Below, piece by piece: positions 1-7,903 of a stretch of DNA of 64,000 bases (its first letter is position 1; every line of letters begins with the position of its first letter). The notes below the pieces were generated by a model that saw nothing but the letters and a program-made list of their open reading frames with translations, searched no databases and was not told the DNA's origin. The translations under genes were made by a program, and so were the position numbers. Source of the DNA: Hymenobacter sp. GOD-10R (GTDB lineage: Bacteria > Bacteroidota > Bacteroidia > Cytophagales > Hymenobacteraceae); assembly GCF_035609205.1 (NCBI RefSeq), contig NZ_CP141184.1:4471001-4535000 (forward strand). The letters are read 5' to 3'.

Positions 1-1
1 T

Positions 2-103
2 ACCCTGGCCTCGGGCCGCAAGTTGATCGGGGACGAAAACGTACATCCCTTGTCCGAGTTTGAGCCCCATGTTTTAGTTGAAGAAGTTGAGACGCATGCT
101 TAA
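2..103 (+). CDS. C-terminal end of a gene cut by the window edge, probably an RND efflux permease
   Basis: An open frame runs in from the left edge and ends in TAA at 101-103; its last residues read HPLSEFEPHVLVEEVETHA. Only 33 residues are visible, with no diagnostic motif. The next gene is a NodT/OprM-type outer-membrane factor whose ATG (96) overlaps this stop by 8 nt. That tight coupling is usual for the inner-membrane pump of a tripartite RND system (AcrB/MexB type), so the permease call rests on context only. Confidence 0.5.
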   Translation, partial: TLASGRKLIGDENVHPLSEFEPHVLVEEVETHA

Positions 104-1535
104 GAGACGCATTTATCAATACCTAGGCGCAGCCTGCCTGTCGCTATCCGTTGGGGCTTGTAAAATGCCGGAGCTGGTCGTAAAAAACGAGAACCGGACT
201 GTTCCGGCCAGCTACAACAACGCACCCGCTCAAGATACAGCTAGCACGGGACGGGTTCAGTGGAAGCAGTTCTTCACTGACCCGAACCTAGCCGCTCTGA
301 TCGATACCGCCCTACGTAACAACCAGGAGCTAAACATTGCGCAGCAAGAAATCCAGATTGCGCGCAATGAGGTGCAGATCCGCAAGGGCGAGTACCTGCC
401 CTTCGTGGGCCTAGGTGCCAAGGCCGATGCCGCTCGCCCAGGGCGGTACACGCTCCAGGGCGCGACGGAAGAGGAAATCAACATCAAGCCCGAGCACCGC
501 AACCCGGAGCCGCTCCAGAACTACCAGATTGGTGCTTTTGCCAGCTGGGAAGTAGACATCTGGCACAAGCTGCGCAACGCTCGCAAGTCAGCTGCCCTGC
601 GCTACCTAGCTACAGTCGAAGGCCGAAACTTCACGGTAACGAACCTGATTGCCGAGATTGCCAACTCGTACTACGAACTCCTGGCGCTTGATAACCAATT
701 GGCTATTGTTCGGCAGAACATCGAGATTCAAAGCAATGCGCTGCAACTAGTGCGGCTCCAGAAGGAGTCGGCCCGGGTGACGGAGCTGGCGGTTCAACGC
801 TTTGAAGCGCAGGTTCACAACACGCGTAGCCTGCAGTACAATATTCAGCAGCGCATCACCGAAACCGAGAACCGCATCAACTTTTTGACGGGTCGGTATC
901 CGCGGCCAATCGTCCGGAACGATGCGTCCTTCAACGACCTGGTGCCCAGCACCATCCAATCGGGTGTTCCCTCGCAGCTGATGCTCAACCGGCCAGATAT
1001 TCGGCAGGCGGAGCAGAACCTAGCAGCGGCGAAGCTGGATGTGCAGATTGCACGCGCTAACTTCTACCCAGCGTTGCGCATTACTGGTTCGGCAGGCTTT
1101 GAGGCATTCAAACCCGGCTTGTTGTTCACGACGCCCGAATCTATGCTGTACTCGTTGGCTGGTGATTTAGTAGCTCCGTTGGTCAACCGGAACGGGATAA
1201 AAGCAGTGTATGGCAACGCCAACGCCCTGCAAACCCAAGCGGCTTACAACTACGAACGAACCGTGTTGAACGCGTATGTAGAGGTATCCAACCAGGTAGC
1301 CAACATCAACAACTTAGCAAATAGCTATAACGAAAAGGCCCAGGAAGTGCAGAACCTAAACCAGTCTGTCGCCATTTCCAACAACCTTTTCCGCTCAGCC
1401 CGGGCCGACTACACGGAAGTGCTGTTTACCCAGCGCGACGCCTTGGAATCGAAGTTTGACTTGATCGAAACCAAGATGCAGCAGCTGAACGCCATGGTCA
1501 ATGTATACCGCGCCCTCGGTGGCGGCTGGCAGTAA
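96..1535 (+). CDS. Outer-membrane efflux lipoprotein, NodT/OprM (TolC) family
   Basis: About 479 residues, the usual length for the outer-membrane channel of an RND efflux pump. The ATG at 96 is preferred over an upstream TTG at 78 because it directly precedes a short basic segment, a hydrophobic stretch and the lipobox LSVGAC, which marks a lipid-anchored protein. Two OEP repeats follow (roughly residues 55-260 and 285-470), with the family pattern of long helices: LIDTALRNNQELNIAQQEI near the start of the first and RPDIRQAEQNLAAAKLDV at the start of the second. It would form the trimeric exit duct across the outer membrane. It overlaps the preceding frame by 8 nt and ends about 35 bases before a large inverted repeat. 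Confidence 0.9.
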   Translation: MLKRRIYQYLGAACLSLSVGACKMPELVVKNENRTVPASYNNAPAQDTASTGRVQWKQFFTDPNLAALIDTALRNNQELNIAQQEIQIARNEVQIRKGEYLPFVGLGAKADAARPGRYTLQGATEEEINIKPEHRNPEPLQNYQIGAFASWEVDIWHKLRNARKSAALRYLATVEGRNFTVTNLIAEIANSYYELLALDNQLAIVRQNIEIQSNALQLVRLQKESARVTELAVQRFEAQVHNTRSLQYNIQQRITETENRINFLTGRYPRPIVRNDASFNDLVPSTIQSGVPSQLMLNRPDIRQAEQNLAAAKLDVQIARANFYPALRITGSAGFEAFKPGLLFTTPESMLYSLAGDLVAPLVNRNGIKAVYGNANALQTQAAYNYERTVLNAYVEVSNQVANINNLANSYNEKAQEVQNLNQSVAISNNLFRSARADYTEVLFTQRDALESKFDLIETKMQQLNAMVNVYRALGGGWQ

Positions 1536-1569
1536 AGTAGAGGCCAAACGCTAGGCAAATAGCTAGCTC

Positions 1570-1684
1570 AGGCACAAGAGAATAGGTCGACTCCTTCAGC
1601 ATACTCGCGCAGGCGAGTGGCAACCAAAAGCAGCAAGCAGCTGCCGGAAGCCGCTGAGTGAGTTGACCTATTCTTTTTGTGCCT
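1570..1684. repeat. Long inverted repeat between convergent genes (family E)
   Basis: The arm at 1570-1588 (AGGCACAAGAGAATAGGTC) pairs with 1665-1684, with one extra base and a T-rich right arm; a weaker extension continues inward (CTCCTTCAGC against GCTGAGTGAG). The loop is about 75 nt. The element lies between the 3' ends of two convergent efflux genes and could act as a two-way terminator. Confidence 0.7.
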
Positions 1685-1721
1685 GGGCTAATTCGTTGTT
1701 AGAAAAGCTAGGACAGGCTCC

Positions 1722-3269
1722 TTACTGCGCCGCTGCTAGCAATGGCTGTTGGCGCTCAAAGTCGTACAGCGTGAGCGTGCGGAGCTGGTAGTACGCCACC
1801 CAGCAGGCACGCAAGGCAGCAATGTAAGCGCGCTTGGCGCGGTCCTTCTCGCTCTGAGCAATATTGAGGTCGGTGAGGGAAATGCGGCCCACTTGGTAGG
1901 TAGCGCGGGCAATATCGTAGCGGCGCTGCGACAGCGAGTCGGCGCGGGCGGTGAGGGCTAGCTGCTGATCCAAGGGGCCTAGCTGGGCGGCCTGGTTCAG
2001 CACCGTTTGCTCAAAGGTCACCTGCTCCTGCTCCACATTGCGCTGCACCTGCTGCCGGCTGATTTCGGCAGTTTTCACCACGGCGCGGGTCTTGCCCCAG
2101 TCCACGATGGGCATGGCGAAACCTAGGCGGAGCTGCTGCTGGTCGTTGGGGTTGATGTAGCTGGTGCGAAACTGGTTGCCGCTGCTGGTTAGGCCGAAGG
2201 AGGCGGTGAGGCTAGCCTGGAAGCCACTCGTGCCTTTGGCCTGCGCCACGTTGCGGTCTGCTTCAAGCAGGCGACGCTGGTACATGAGCGCTTCGCGGCG
2301 GTATTGCCTCGCCTGCGCCAGCGCCGTTTCGGGCACAACGGCTAGCTTCGGGGTGGCGTCGGGCACGTCCAGCGCCGTGCTTGGCTCGATGGTTAGGCCA
2401 GTGTAGCCTTTGAAATCGACGGCCGCGTTTTGGGCGTCGATGTTGGCCTGCACTTCGGCTTGCTGGGCGTTGAGCTGGTTTAACTCCAAGAGTAGCAAAT
2501 CATTCTCCGACAAGCGGCCCAGGCGGTGCCGCTCCCGACCCATGCGCAGCATTTCCTCGCTGGCGTGCAGGTTTTGGCGAGCCACCGCCGCATTTACCTG
2601 TTGCAGCAGCACGTCGAAGTAATACTCCGTCACACGGCGCGCAATGGTTTCGCGCTCCTCTAAGTACTGGCGCTGCGACTCCTGGTAGCGGAGCGGCTCG
2701 ATACGTTTGTTCCAGCTCAGCGAGTTGAAGCCGGCAATGGGCTGAGAGATGCCAATGGCGACAGGATTGCTGTTGTAAAGGCGCTGATTACCCTCAAAAT
2801 TGTCGAAGCGCTGCAAGTTGGAGCCAATGAAGACTTTGCCACCAGTCAGCCCAATACCCTGCGTGACGGTAGACGACAGGTAGGAGTTATTGATGCGGAT
2901 ATAGCGAAAGTCGGTCGTACCATCGGGCTGGGTGACGGGCGTAATGGTGCGACTGTAGTTGGGAAGGGTGCCTTCTAGCGCTAGTTGGGGCTTGTAATCA
3001 GCCCGGAAGGAGCGGTACTGCCAGTAGCTGGTCTCGCGGTTGGTCACGGCCTGCTTCGCCACCGATGATTGCATGAGCGCGAGTTCAATCACCTGCGGCA
3101 ACGTCATGGTGCTAGGTTGCAGCGGCGCGGCTGGCTGCGCAACCGCTACGGACGCCACCAGCAGTACCAGGAGTCCCACACCGAGCAACATCATCAGCCA
3201 CAGGCCTAGCACATCCAGCACAAAGGACGAACGCTTGATCATAGCGAAGGGTACGTGTACAGATTTCAT
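1722..3269 (-). CDS. TolC family outer-membrane protein
   Basis: About 515 residues. The frame is open to an ATG at 3305, but that codon lies inside an intergenic repeat that starts at 3301, so the ATG at 3269 (MKSVHVPFA) is chosen; 3242 (MIKRSSF) is also possible. A long hydrophobic signal peptide ends at AVAQPA. The mature protein has OEP-type helices with conserved starts such as TLPQVIELALMQSS and a second repeat near LAQARQYRREALMYQRRLLEA. It is the probable outer-membrane duct for the MacA-like adaptor gene just upstream on the same strand. Unlike the NodT-type protein at 96-1535 it has no lipobox. Confidence 0.87.
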   Translation of the reverse strand: MKSVHVPFAMIKRSSFVLDVLGLWLMMLLGVGLLVLLVASVAVAQPAAPLQPSTMTLPQVIELALMQSSVAKQAVTNRETSYWQYRSFRADYKPQLALEGTLPNYSRTITPVTQPDGTTDFRYIRINNSYLSSTVTQGIGLTGGKVFIGSNLQRFDNFEGNQRLYNSNPVAIGISQPIAGFNSLSWNKRIEPLRYQESQRQYLEERETIARRVTEYYFDVLLQQVNAAVARQNLHASEEMLRMGRERHRLGRLSENDLLLLELNQLNAQQAEVQANIDAQNAAVDFKGYTGLTIEPSTALDVPDATPKLAVVPETALAQARQYRREALMYQRRLLEADRNVAQAKGTSGFQASLTASFGLTSSGNQFRTSYINPNDQQQLRLGFAMPIVDWGKTRAVVKTAEISRQQVQRNVEQEQVTFEQTVLNQAAQLGPLDQQLALTARADSLSQRRYDIARATYQVGRISLTDLNIAQSEKDRAKRAYIAALRACWVAYYQLRTLTLYDFERQQPLLAAAQ

Positions 3270-3300
3270 AGCTTGGTAAAGGCAGGTTAGGAAAGGGATT

Positions 3301-3408
3301 GTCATTTCGACCAGCGGGAGAAATCCCGCGAGCTAATGTTGCGCTGCTAGTTCTTGACGATTGTGCGTTACCATTGCACGCGAGATTCCTCGCTGGGCTC
3401 GGAATGAC
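3301..3408. repeat. Intergenic inverted repeat inside the export operon (family A)
   Basis: The element starts GTCATTTCGACCAGCGGGAG and ends CTCGGAATGAC; the arms are imperfect complements of about 30 nt (AGAAATCCCGCG against CGCGAGATTCC). This resembles the GTCATTTCGA-type intergenic repeats seen in several Bacteroidota genomes (from memory, not searched). It separates the adaptor and TolC genes and may cause partial termination or stabilise the mRNA end. Confidence 0.7.
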
Positions 3409-3427
3409 GTTCTAGTTGCTTGGCGCT

Positions 3428-4672
3428 CTACTTGATAATCAGTTCGGAAGCTTGCTCGTAGTTCTTCGTGTCGCTGATCAGCAGCTGGTCGCCAGCCTGC
3501 AAGCCACTGACCACCTGCACGTAGTCGAAGTTAGAGTCGCCGAAGCGTGCAGTACGGCGCGTAGCTAGGCCGTCGCGCACTACGAATACCGTTTGCTCGT
3601 GGCCACCTTGGTAGAAGGGTCCGTTTTTCACCCGCAGCGTGTTGCGGTGGGCGCGCGTCACTACGTACACATCGGCCCGCAGATTAGCCCGCAGCGCTGG
3701 GTGGTTGTTCTGCTCCAGTTGGGCGTAGAAGGTCATCACGCCCTTATCGGCGGCGGGGCTGATGGAACTGATGGAGCCGCGTAAGTCGCTGCCGTTGAGG
3801 CGCACCAGCACGGCGTCGCCCACGTGTAGTGAGTCGGCGTATGTGTCAGCAATGGTGCCGCGCACCCGAAAGGAGCTGAGGTCGGCAATGCGCGCTACCA
3901 CTTGGCCCTGGTTCACGGTGGAGCCAATATCCTCGTTCACCCACGTAAGCACCCCGGCCTGGCCCGCGCTGATGTTGGCGTCGCGCAGCTTTTGAGCTAG
4001 CTCCGCAATGTTGCGGTCCTGAATCTGGCGGGTGTACACTAGGCCTAGCTCGTCAGCCTGGTTGGAGCGGCGCTGGTTCTGAATCTGCCGGCGCACGCGC
4101 TGTAGCTCTAAGTCGGCAATCTTGAGGTTCAGCTCAGCTTGGCGCACGTCCTCGGGCGTACCCGACCCGATGCTGAGCAGGTTTTGCTCGTCGCGCAACG
4201 TGGATTGCAGGCTGCGTACTTTCTCCTGCTGTACCTTTTCCTGCGACTGTAAGTCGTTGAGGCTGCGCTCTAAGGACAACGCTAGCACGTTGCTCTTGTT
4301 GCGGTTTTGCAGTTGCTCGTCTTGCAGCTTGGCTAGCTCGCTGCTGGTCAGATCCTTGTCGAGCGCCAGAATAGCTTGCCCCGGCTTCACCTTCGCCCCA
4401 GCCGTGAGTAGTACTTGGCGAATGGTCGACTGAATAGGGCTGGTCACGACGGCTTCGTGGGCCGGAATGATAAGTCCGCTCGCAGTGAGCGACGCCTCTA
4501 CGTCGCCGTTCTCAACGGCAGCTACCAAGATGTCGGTCTGCTTGACGCTCGGCTTCATGACGCCGCGAAACGCCCACAACCCAACAGCTACCACAACAAG
4601 CGTTGCTAGGGCAAGCAGCCAGCGCCGCTGCCGGCGCTTAGCTTGAATGAGGGGGGAGATGGCTCTGTCCAT
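3428..4672 (-). CDS. HlyD/MacA-type efflux periplasmic adaptor
   Basis: A 414-residue membrane-fusion protein. Residues 1-17 are basic, residues 18-36 form an inner-membrane anchor, residues about 75-107 form the first half of the lipoyl/barrel-sandwich domain (VLLTAGAKVKPGQAILALD), and residues about 110-215 are a long Leu/Gln/Glu-rich coiled coil. The second lipoyl half follows (VNEDIGSTVNQGQVVARIADL), then a beta-barrel and membrane-proximal region. It would bridge an inner-membrane transporter to the TolC-like protein encoded next. No MacB-type ATPase is visible nearby, so the pump partner is elsewhere or supplied in trans. Start at 4672 is the only ATG before the anchor. Confidence 0.88.
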   Translation of the reverse strand: MDRAISPLIQAKRRQRRWLLALATLVVVAVGLWAFRGVMKPSVKQTDILVAAVENGDVEASLTASGLIIPAHEAVVTSPIQSTIRQVLLTAGAKVKPGQAILALDKDLTSSELAKLQDEQLQNRNKSNVLALSLERSLNDLQSQEKVQQEKVRSLQSTLRDEQNLLSIGSGTPEDVRQAELNLKIADLELQRVRRQIQNQRRSNQADELGLVYTRQIQDRNIAELAQKLRDANISAGQAGVLTWVNEDIGSTVNQGQVVARIADLSSFRVRGTIADTYADSLHVGDAVLVRLNGSDLRGSISSISPAADKGVMTFYAQLEQNNHPALRANLRADVYVVTRAHRNTLRVKNGPFYQGGHEQTVFVVRDGLATRRTARFGDSNFDYVQVVSGLQAGDQLLISDTKNYEQASELIIK

Positions 4673-4978
4673 TTCTAAGCAGTAGGAAGGTGATTTCCTC
4701 TCTACTTAGCCAAGGCAGGTGCCACTTTTACAAATTACTAAATATCAATAGCTTATATCCAAATACCTGCTCTATTAGCTTGCAAATACTGTCCACTTCT
4801 GGACAAGGTGTACGGAAATGTTGGTAGGGTTTGGCTCATAATGCAACGCTCCTGTTTCGCACGTAGCTGAACGATAAGCTAGGCTACACAGTACAAACGA
4901 GAGTTGTTCAACGCTACGCGGAGCCAAGAGCGTCGCACGATGGGCAACCACATCTATCTGAGGCTTTCCTTCCTCGCT
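4673..4978. other. Divergent intergenic region, about 300 bp
   Basis: AT-rich spacer between the divergent adaptor gene and a secreted-protein gene. It holds a possible minus-strand promoter (4731-4763). A small open frame at 4775-4984 on the minus strand has no recognisable feature and is not called. Confidence 0.5.
4731..4763 (-). promoter_or_regulatory. Possible Bacteroidota-type promoter for the export operon
   Basis: Reading the minus strand, TTTG (4763-4760), a 19-nt AT-rich spacer, then TAGTAATTTG (4740-4731). This approximates the Bacteroidota consensus TTTG-N19-TAnnTTTG, but the second box has two extra bases. It lies about 60 nt upstream of the adaptor ATG. Weak evidence. Confidence 0.3.
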
Positions 4979-5563
4979 ATGCACCTTCGATCTTCCTGCT
5001 TCTTCTTGCTGCTTCCCTTTTTCAACCTAGCCCCTGCGCCCAATCCGCTCATCGCGCCCGGCCGCAGCATTGGCAACATCACGCTAGGTGCCAGCCCCGA
5101 AACCCTGACGCAGCTTGGCCCCGCCGCCACCAGCGACGCTGCCATGCAAAAAGCCTGGGCCACCTGGTACGGCAAGTCGGCTTCCCCTGGCTCCCCTCCC
5201 ACCCAACTCGACGTGTACACCGCTGCCACCGGCTCCGACATGCGCAAGACGATCCAAATGGTCCGGGCTACTTCGCCGTGGTTTCACACGGCAGGCGGCC
5301 TGCACACAGGCTCCACACTAGCTAGCCTCCGTCAAGCGTGCGGTCCTTTCAAGCTGGTCACCTCCTACGCTCCCACTCCCAAAGCTAGCCTGCACTACAT
5401 CTACGACAACGCCAAAACCGGCATTGCCTTCGAGCTAGACGGCCAAACCAGCAATAGTCACTGCACGGCCATTATCGTGCACTTGCCGGGTAAGAGTGAG
5501 CCGAGTACGTATTTGGCAATGACGCAGTACCTAAAGCTTGTCAAGCAGCGAGCTTCTAAATAA
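4979..5563 (+). CDS. Secreted protein of unknown function with a duplicated motif
   Basis: I do not recognise this gene. From the ATG at 4979 it has about 194 residues; in-frame starts exist at 4940 and (TTG) 4904, but 4979 directly precedes a signal peptide (MHLRSSCFFLLLPFFNLAPA). The mature part is about 170 residues. A motif seems to occur twice: GNITLGASPETLTQLGP shortly after the signal, and HTGSTLASLRQACGPF about 75 residues later, suggesting an internal duplication. The C-terminus is basic. It converges on the lipoprotein gene at 5800-6468 across a large inverted repeat. Likely periplasmic. Confidence 0.7.
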   Translation: MHLRSSCFFLLLPFFNLAPAPNPLIAPGRSIGNITLGASPETLTQLGPAATSDAAMQKAWATWYGKSASPGSPPTQLDVYTAATGSDMRKTIQMVRATSPWFHTAGGLHTGSTLASLRQACGPFKLVTSYAPTPKASLHYIYDNAKTGIAFELDGQTSNSHCTAIIVHLPGKSEPSTYLAMTQYLKLVKQRASK

Positions 5564-5590
5564 CTCCAGACCTGGCCAGATACTAAAGCA

Positions 5591-5726
5591 AGAAGCTAGT
5601 TCCCCTCCTTTTTTAAGGAGGGGCTAGGGGTGGTCTGGCTAGGTCTAGAAAGCTGGCATCTACTCATCGTTCAACGATTAGAACCACCCCTAGCCCCTCC
5701 TTAAAAAAGGAGGGGAACTAGCTTCT
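5591..5726. repeat. Perfect 44-bp inverted repeat with nested hairpins (family B)
   Basis: The left arm 5591-5634 and the right arm 5683-5726 are exact reverse complements over all 44 bases, separated by 48 nt. Each arm itself contains a palindrome (CCCCTCCTT, short spacer, AAGGAGGGG), so the strand could fold as a long stem or as two short hairpins. The GC-rich CCCCTCC/GGAGGGG core resembles repeats scattered in Bacteroidota genomes. It sits between convergent genes. Confidence 0.85.
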
Positions 5727-5799
5727 AGTTGTAGCTCTAATCTGTACTACAACGATGCGGCAGCAATCTTTCAACGGCTAGACACCAGCTATTACGCCT

Positions 5800-6468
5800 C
5801 TACTTGCGGCGGAGCGTAGGAGCGTTGCGCCAGGCGGCTAGCTCGGAGGCGTAGATTTCGGCTTTGTCTGCGTCCTTGCCGATGCCGATGAGCACGGCAA
5901 AATTCTGCTGGCGCGAGGTCGTCGGCAAAAACTCGTAGGCTCCGTAGGCAGTTTGGCTTTGGGTGTCTACGGGCACTTCGGCGGCGGTATAGAAGCTAGG
6001 GTTCAAGTCGGCCGTGCCGGTCGTGCGGGCCAGCGACTTGCCGGCTTGTTTTACCTCGGCGGTGTAGCGAATGGTGGAGTAGTTCTGGCGGATCACCGTC
6101 AGCTGATACGCGCGCCCTTGTGCGGTGCCGGTGTAAGTTACGGGTTGTTGCTCGGGCAAATCGGCCGGGAAGGCAATAGAATCCGTCTCACTTAGAATCA
6201 ACCACTTACCCCGCACGGCATACGATTCGCGCTGGATGCTTTCTTTCAGGCCACGAATAAAACTTGGCGAGAAATGGGCGGTGTCGAGGGCCGCCAATCG
6301 GTAGGCCGGCTTCCGCGCCGCGGGTGCGACGACTGGCGCGGCCGCATCCTGATTAATCTTCTCGGCGCTCGGTTGCGCTTTCTCCTGTTCGAGGCTTTTG
6401 TTGCTGGTACAGGAGGTAGCTAGCAGGCTAAGGATCAAGCCAACTGACAGAATGCGTTGAAAAGACAT
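5800..6468 (-). CDS. Putative lipoprotein of unknown function
   Basis: About 222 residues. An open frame extends upstream to 6549, but the ATG at 6468 is chosen because it gives a clean lipoprotein signal: MSFQRILSVGLILSLLATSC, with Cys20 as the lipidated residue. A linker rich in Glu, Gln, Ala and Pro (about residues 24-55) precedes a folded region of about 160 residues with alternating beta-type segments (YQLTVIRQNYSTIRYTAEV) and a C-terminus rich in Ala and Arg. I do not recognise the family. It is likely anchored in the outer or inner membrane facing the periplasm. Confidence 0.72.
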   Translation of the reverse strand: MSFQRILSVGLILSLLATSCTSNKSLEQEKAQPSAEKINQDAAAPVVAPAARKPAYRLAALDTAHFSPSFIRGLKESIQRESYAVRGKWLILSETDSIAFPADLPEQQPVTYTGTAQGRAYQLTVIRQNYSTIRYTAEVKQAGKSLARTTGTADLNPSFYTAAEVPVDTQSQTAYGAYEFLPTTSRQQNFAVLIGIGKDADKAEIYASELAAWRNAPTLRRK

Positions 6469-7068
6469 GGGATAAGGACTAGTATGAGACGCACAAAGAA
6501 AGACAGATAATCTTGGTTGCACACTCACAACACATAGTAGTCGCTCCAAATGCTAATTTCAGACGCAGCTCTTGCGAAAATGTATAGGAAGTAGAGCAAC
6601 CTAGCTATGCTATACTAACAGCTAGATTATAATAAATTAGTAAAGCATCTTCCTAGATTATGCAAAGCGTCTCTCGCCCTCAGTTAATCCAAACAACAAA
6701 CCGAATAGCCTTATACTGATAGCATTTACAAATATTGGTCTACTGTCAACTATTCCACTGCGTTTAATTAGAACAAGAATAAGCAAACAACATTTTTAAC
6801 AACATCTACTTGTTAAGTTTATTAACCACATAACTACTGAATTTTATATCGCTCGTGATTTAATACTATATAAACAGGTAGTTTACTCCGTTTAACCGTA
6901 CAATTACTACACATCCTATATTATTTCTGCTACGCTTACTGCACTTAGTTTTCTTTTAAGCATGTAACTTATGACCAAATACTTGTCATCAGCAGGCATT
7001 GTATCTCACGGATGAAGCTAACCTTTATCTTGCAGCTTAATATTTCTAACACATTCAAGTTAACCGAC
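6469..7068. other. AT-rich non-coding stretch, about 600 bp
   Basis: Base composition falls sharply here, especially 6590-7010, with runs such as TAATAAATTAG and AACATTTTTAACAAC. No gene, tRNA or clear promoter is supported. Together with the following AT-rich gene it forms a compositional patch of about 1 kb. No flanking direct repeats were found by eye. Confidence 0.5.
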
Positions 7069-7521
7069 ATGCTAAAGACCTATTTCATCATTGTTCTTTC
7101 AACCGCTTCTTTCTTTTGCAAAGGACAAAGTAATCCCAATACGGAATTTACTATAAGGAATTTAGAACAGTTAGCAGTCAAAGGTATTCTAGAGGCCGAC
7201 ACTAATATTCTCAAACAAGTATGGGCGCCGGAGTTTATGGTAACCACGCCCCGAAATACTATTGCAGAAAACAGAGAAGCTGTTTTCAAGAATCAGAAAG
7301 CAGGGTTGATTGATTACAGCTCTTTTGAAAGAATAATTGAAAAAATACAGATCAACGAAAACGTGGCTATAACTATGGGCTATGAAACCTTTGTTGCCAA
7401 ACACGATATTCCCGAAGCCAAAGCCGGGGAGCGTGTCAAAAGAAGGTTTACGAATGTGTGGATGAATAAAAATGGCCAATGGCTGCAAATAGCTAGGCAG
7501 GCGTCTCTTATCTGCTTGTGA
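7069..7521 (+). CDS. Secreted NTF2-like (DUF4440-type) protein
   Basis: About 150 residues from the ATG at 7069, which starts a signal peptide (MLKTYFIIVLSTASFFCKGQ); an ATG at 7012 would add an unconvincing extension. The mature part has the small cone-shaped NTF2-like pattern: an N-terminal helix (EQLAVKGILEADTNILKQVW), APEFMVTTPRNTI, and the closing strand pattern RRFTNVWMNKNGQWLQIARQA typical of DUF4440 proteins. Such proteins bind small ligands or act as isomerase-like enzymes; the substrate cannot be inferred. The gene is distinctly AT-rich compared with its neighbours, a sign of possible transfer. Confidence 0.8.
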   Translation: MLKTYFIIVLSTASFFCKGQSNPNTEFTIRNLEQLAVKGILEADTNILKQVWAPEFMVTTPRNTIAENREAVFKNQKAGLIDYSSFERIIEKIQINENVAITMGYETFVAKHDIPEAKAGERVKRRFTNVWMNKNGQWLQIARQASLICL

Positions 7522-7903
7522 CTCCACGAGGCGATAGAACAACTGCTTGTCGTGCACCTCAGTCGCCAGCAGCTTTTCCATAAAATGGAACAGTTAACTA
7601 AATCATATTCGTAGCAGGCACGAGTATGACCTAGCCTCAGAAAGCGCCAATGAAAGCCGCTATAACTACAGTTACAGCGGCTCTTTTAATAGGCACCTTA
7701 TTCAACTTCACGTTGTGTGCTCGCCGAAAACTCAACCGTACAAGAACCATCACCCGTATACCAACCATAAAATCAGGTATCTACTTCTAGCCACACCATT
7801 GTGGGCTAGCTTCTCCGCCGAACAACTACCGTTCTGAGTAGTTACCTCACTGCTACTCCCTGGCTGCTCCCTACCCACAATCACTCCCTTACTGTTCCTC
7901 GCC
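7522..7903. other. Intergenic region with terminator, about 380 bp
   Basis: Holds the terminator hairpin at 7655-7682 and then about 220 bp leading to the aldehyde oxidoreductase operon. Composition returns to the window average by about 7780. No gene or convincing promoter box was identified. Confidence 0.5.
7655..7682 (+). terminator. Hairpin terminator after the NTF2-like gene
   Basis: AGCCGCTATAACT at 7655-7667 pairs with AGTTACAGCGGCT at 7670-7682 with one mismatch, a loop of about 2-3 nt, followed by CTTTTAAT. This fits an intrinsic terminator on the plus strand. Confidence 0.65.

Noticed and set aside
4775..4984. 69-residue minus-strand open frame in the divergent gap
   Set aside because: It overlaps the start of the secreted protein gene and has no signal or motif.
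5591..5726. The 44-bp arms as ends of an insertion sequence or MITE
   Set aside because: Only 48 nt lie between the arms, no target duplication is visible and no transposase is near; kept as a repeat only.
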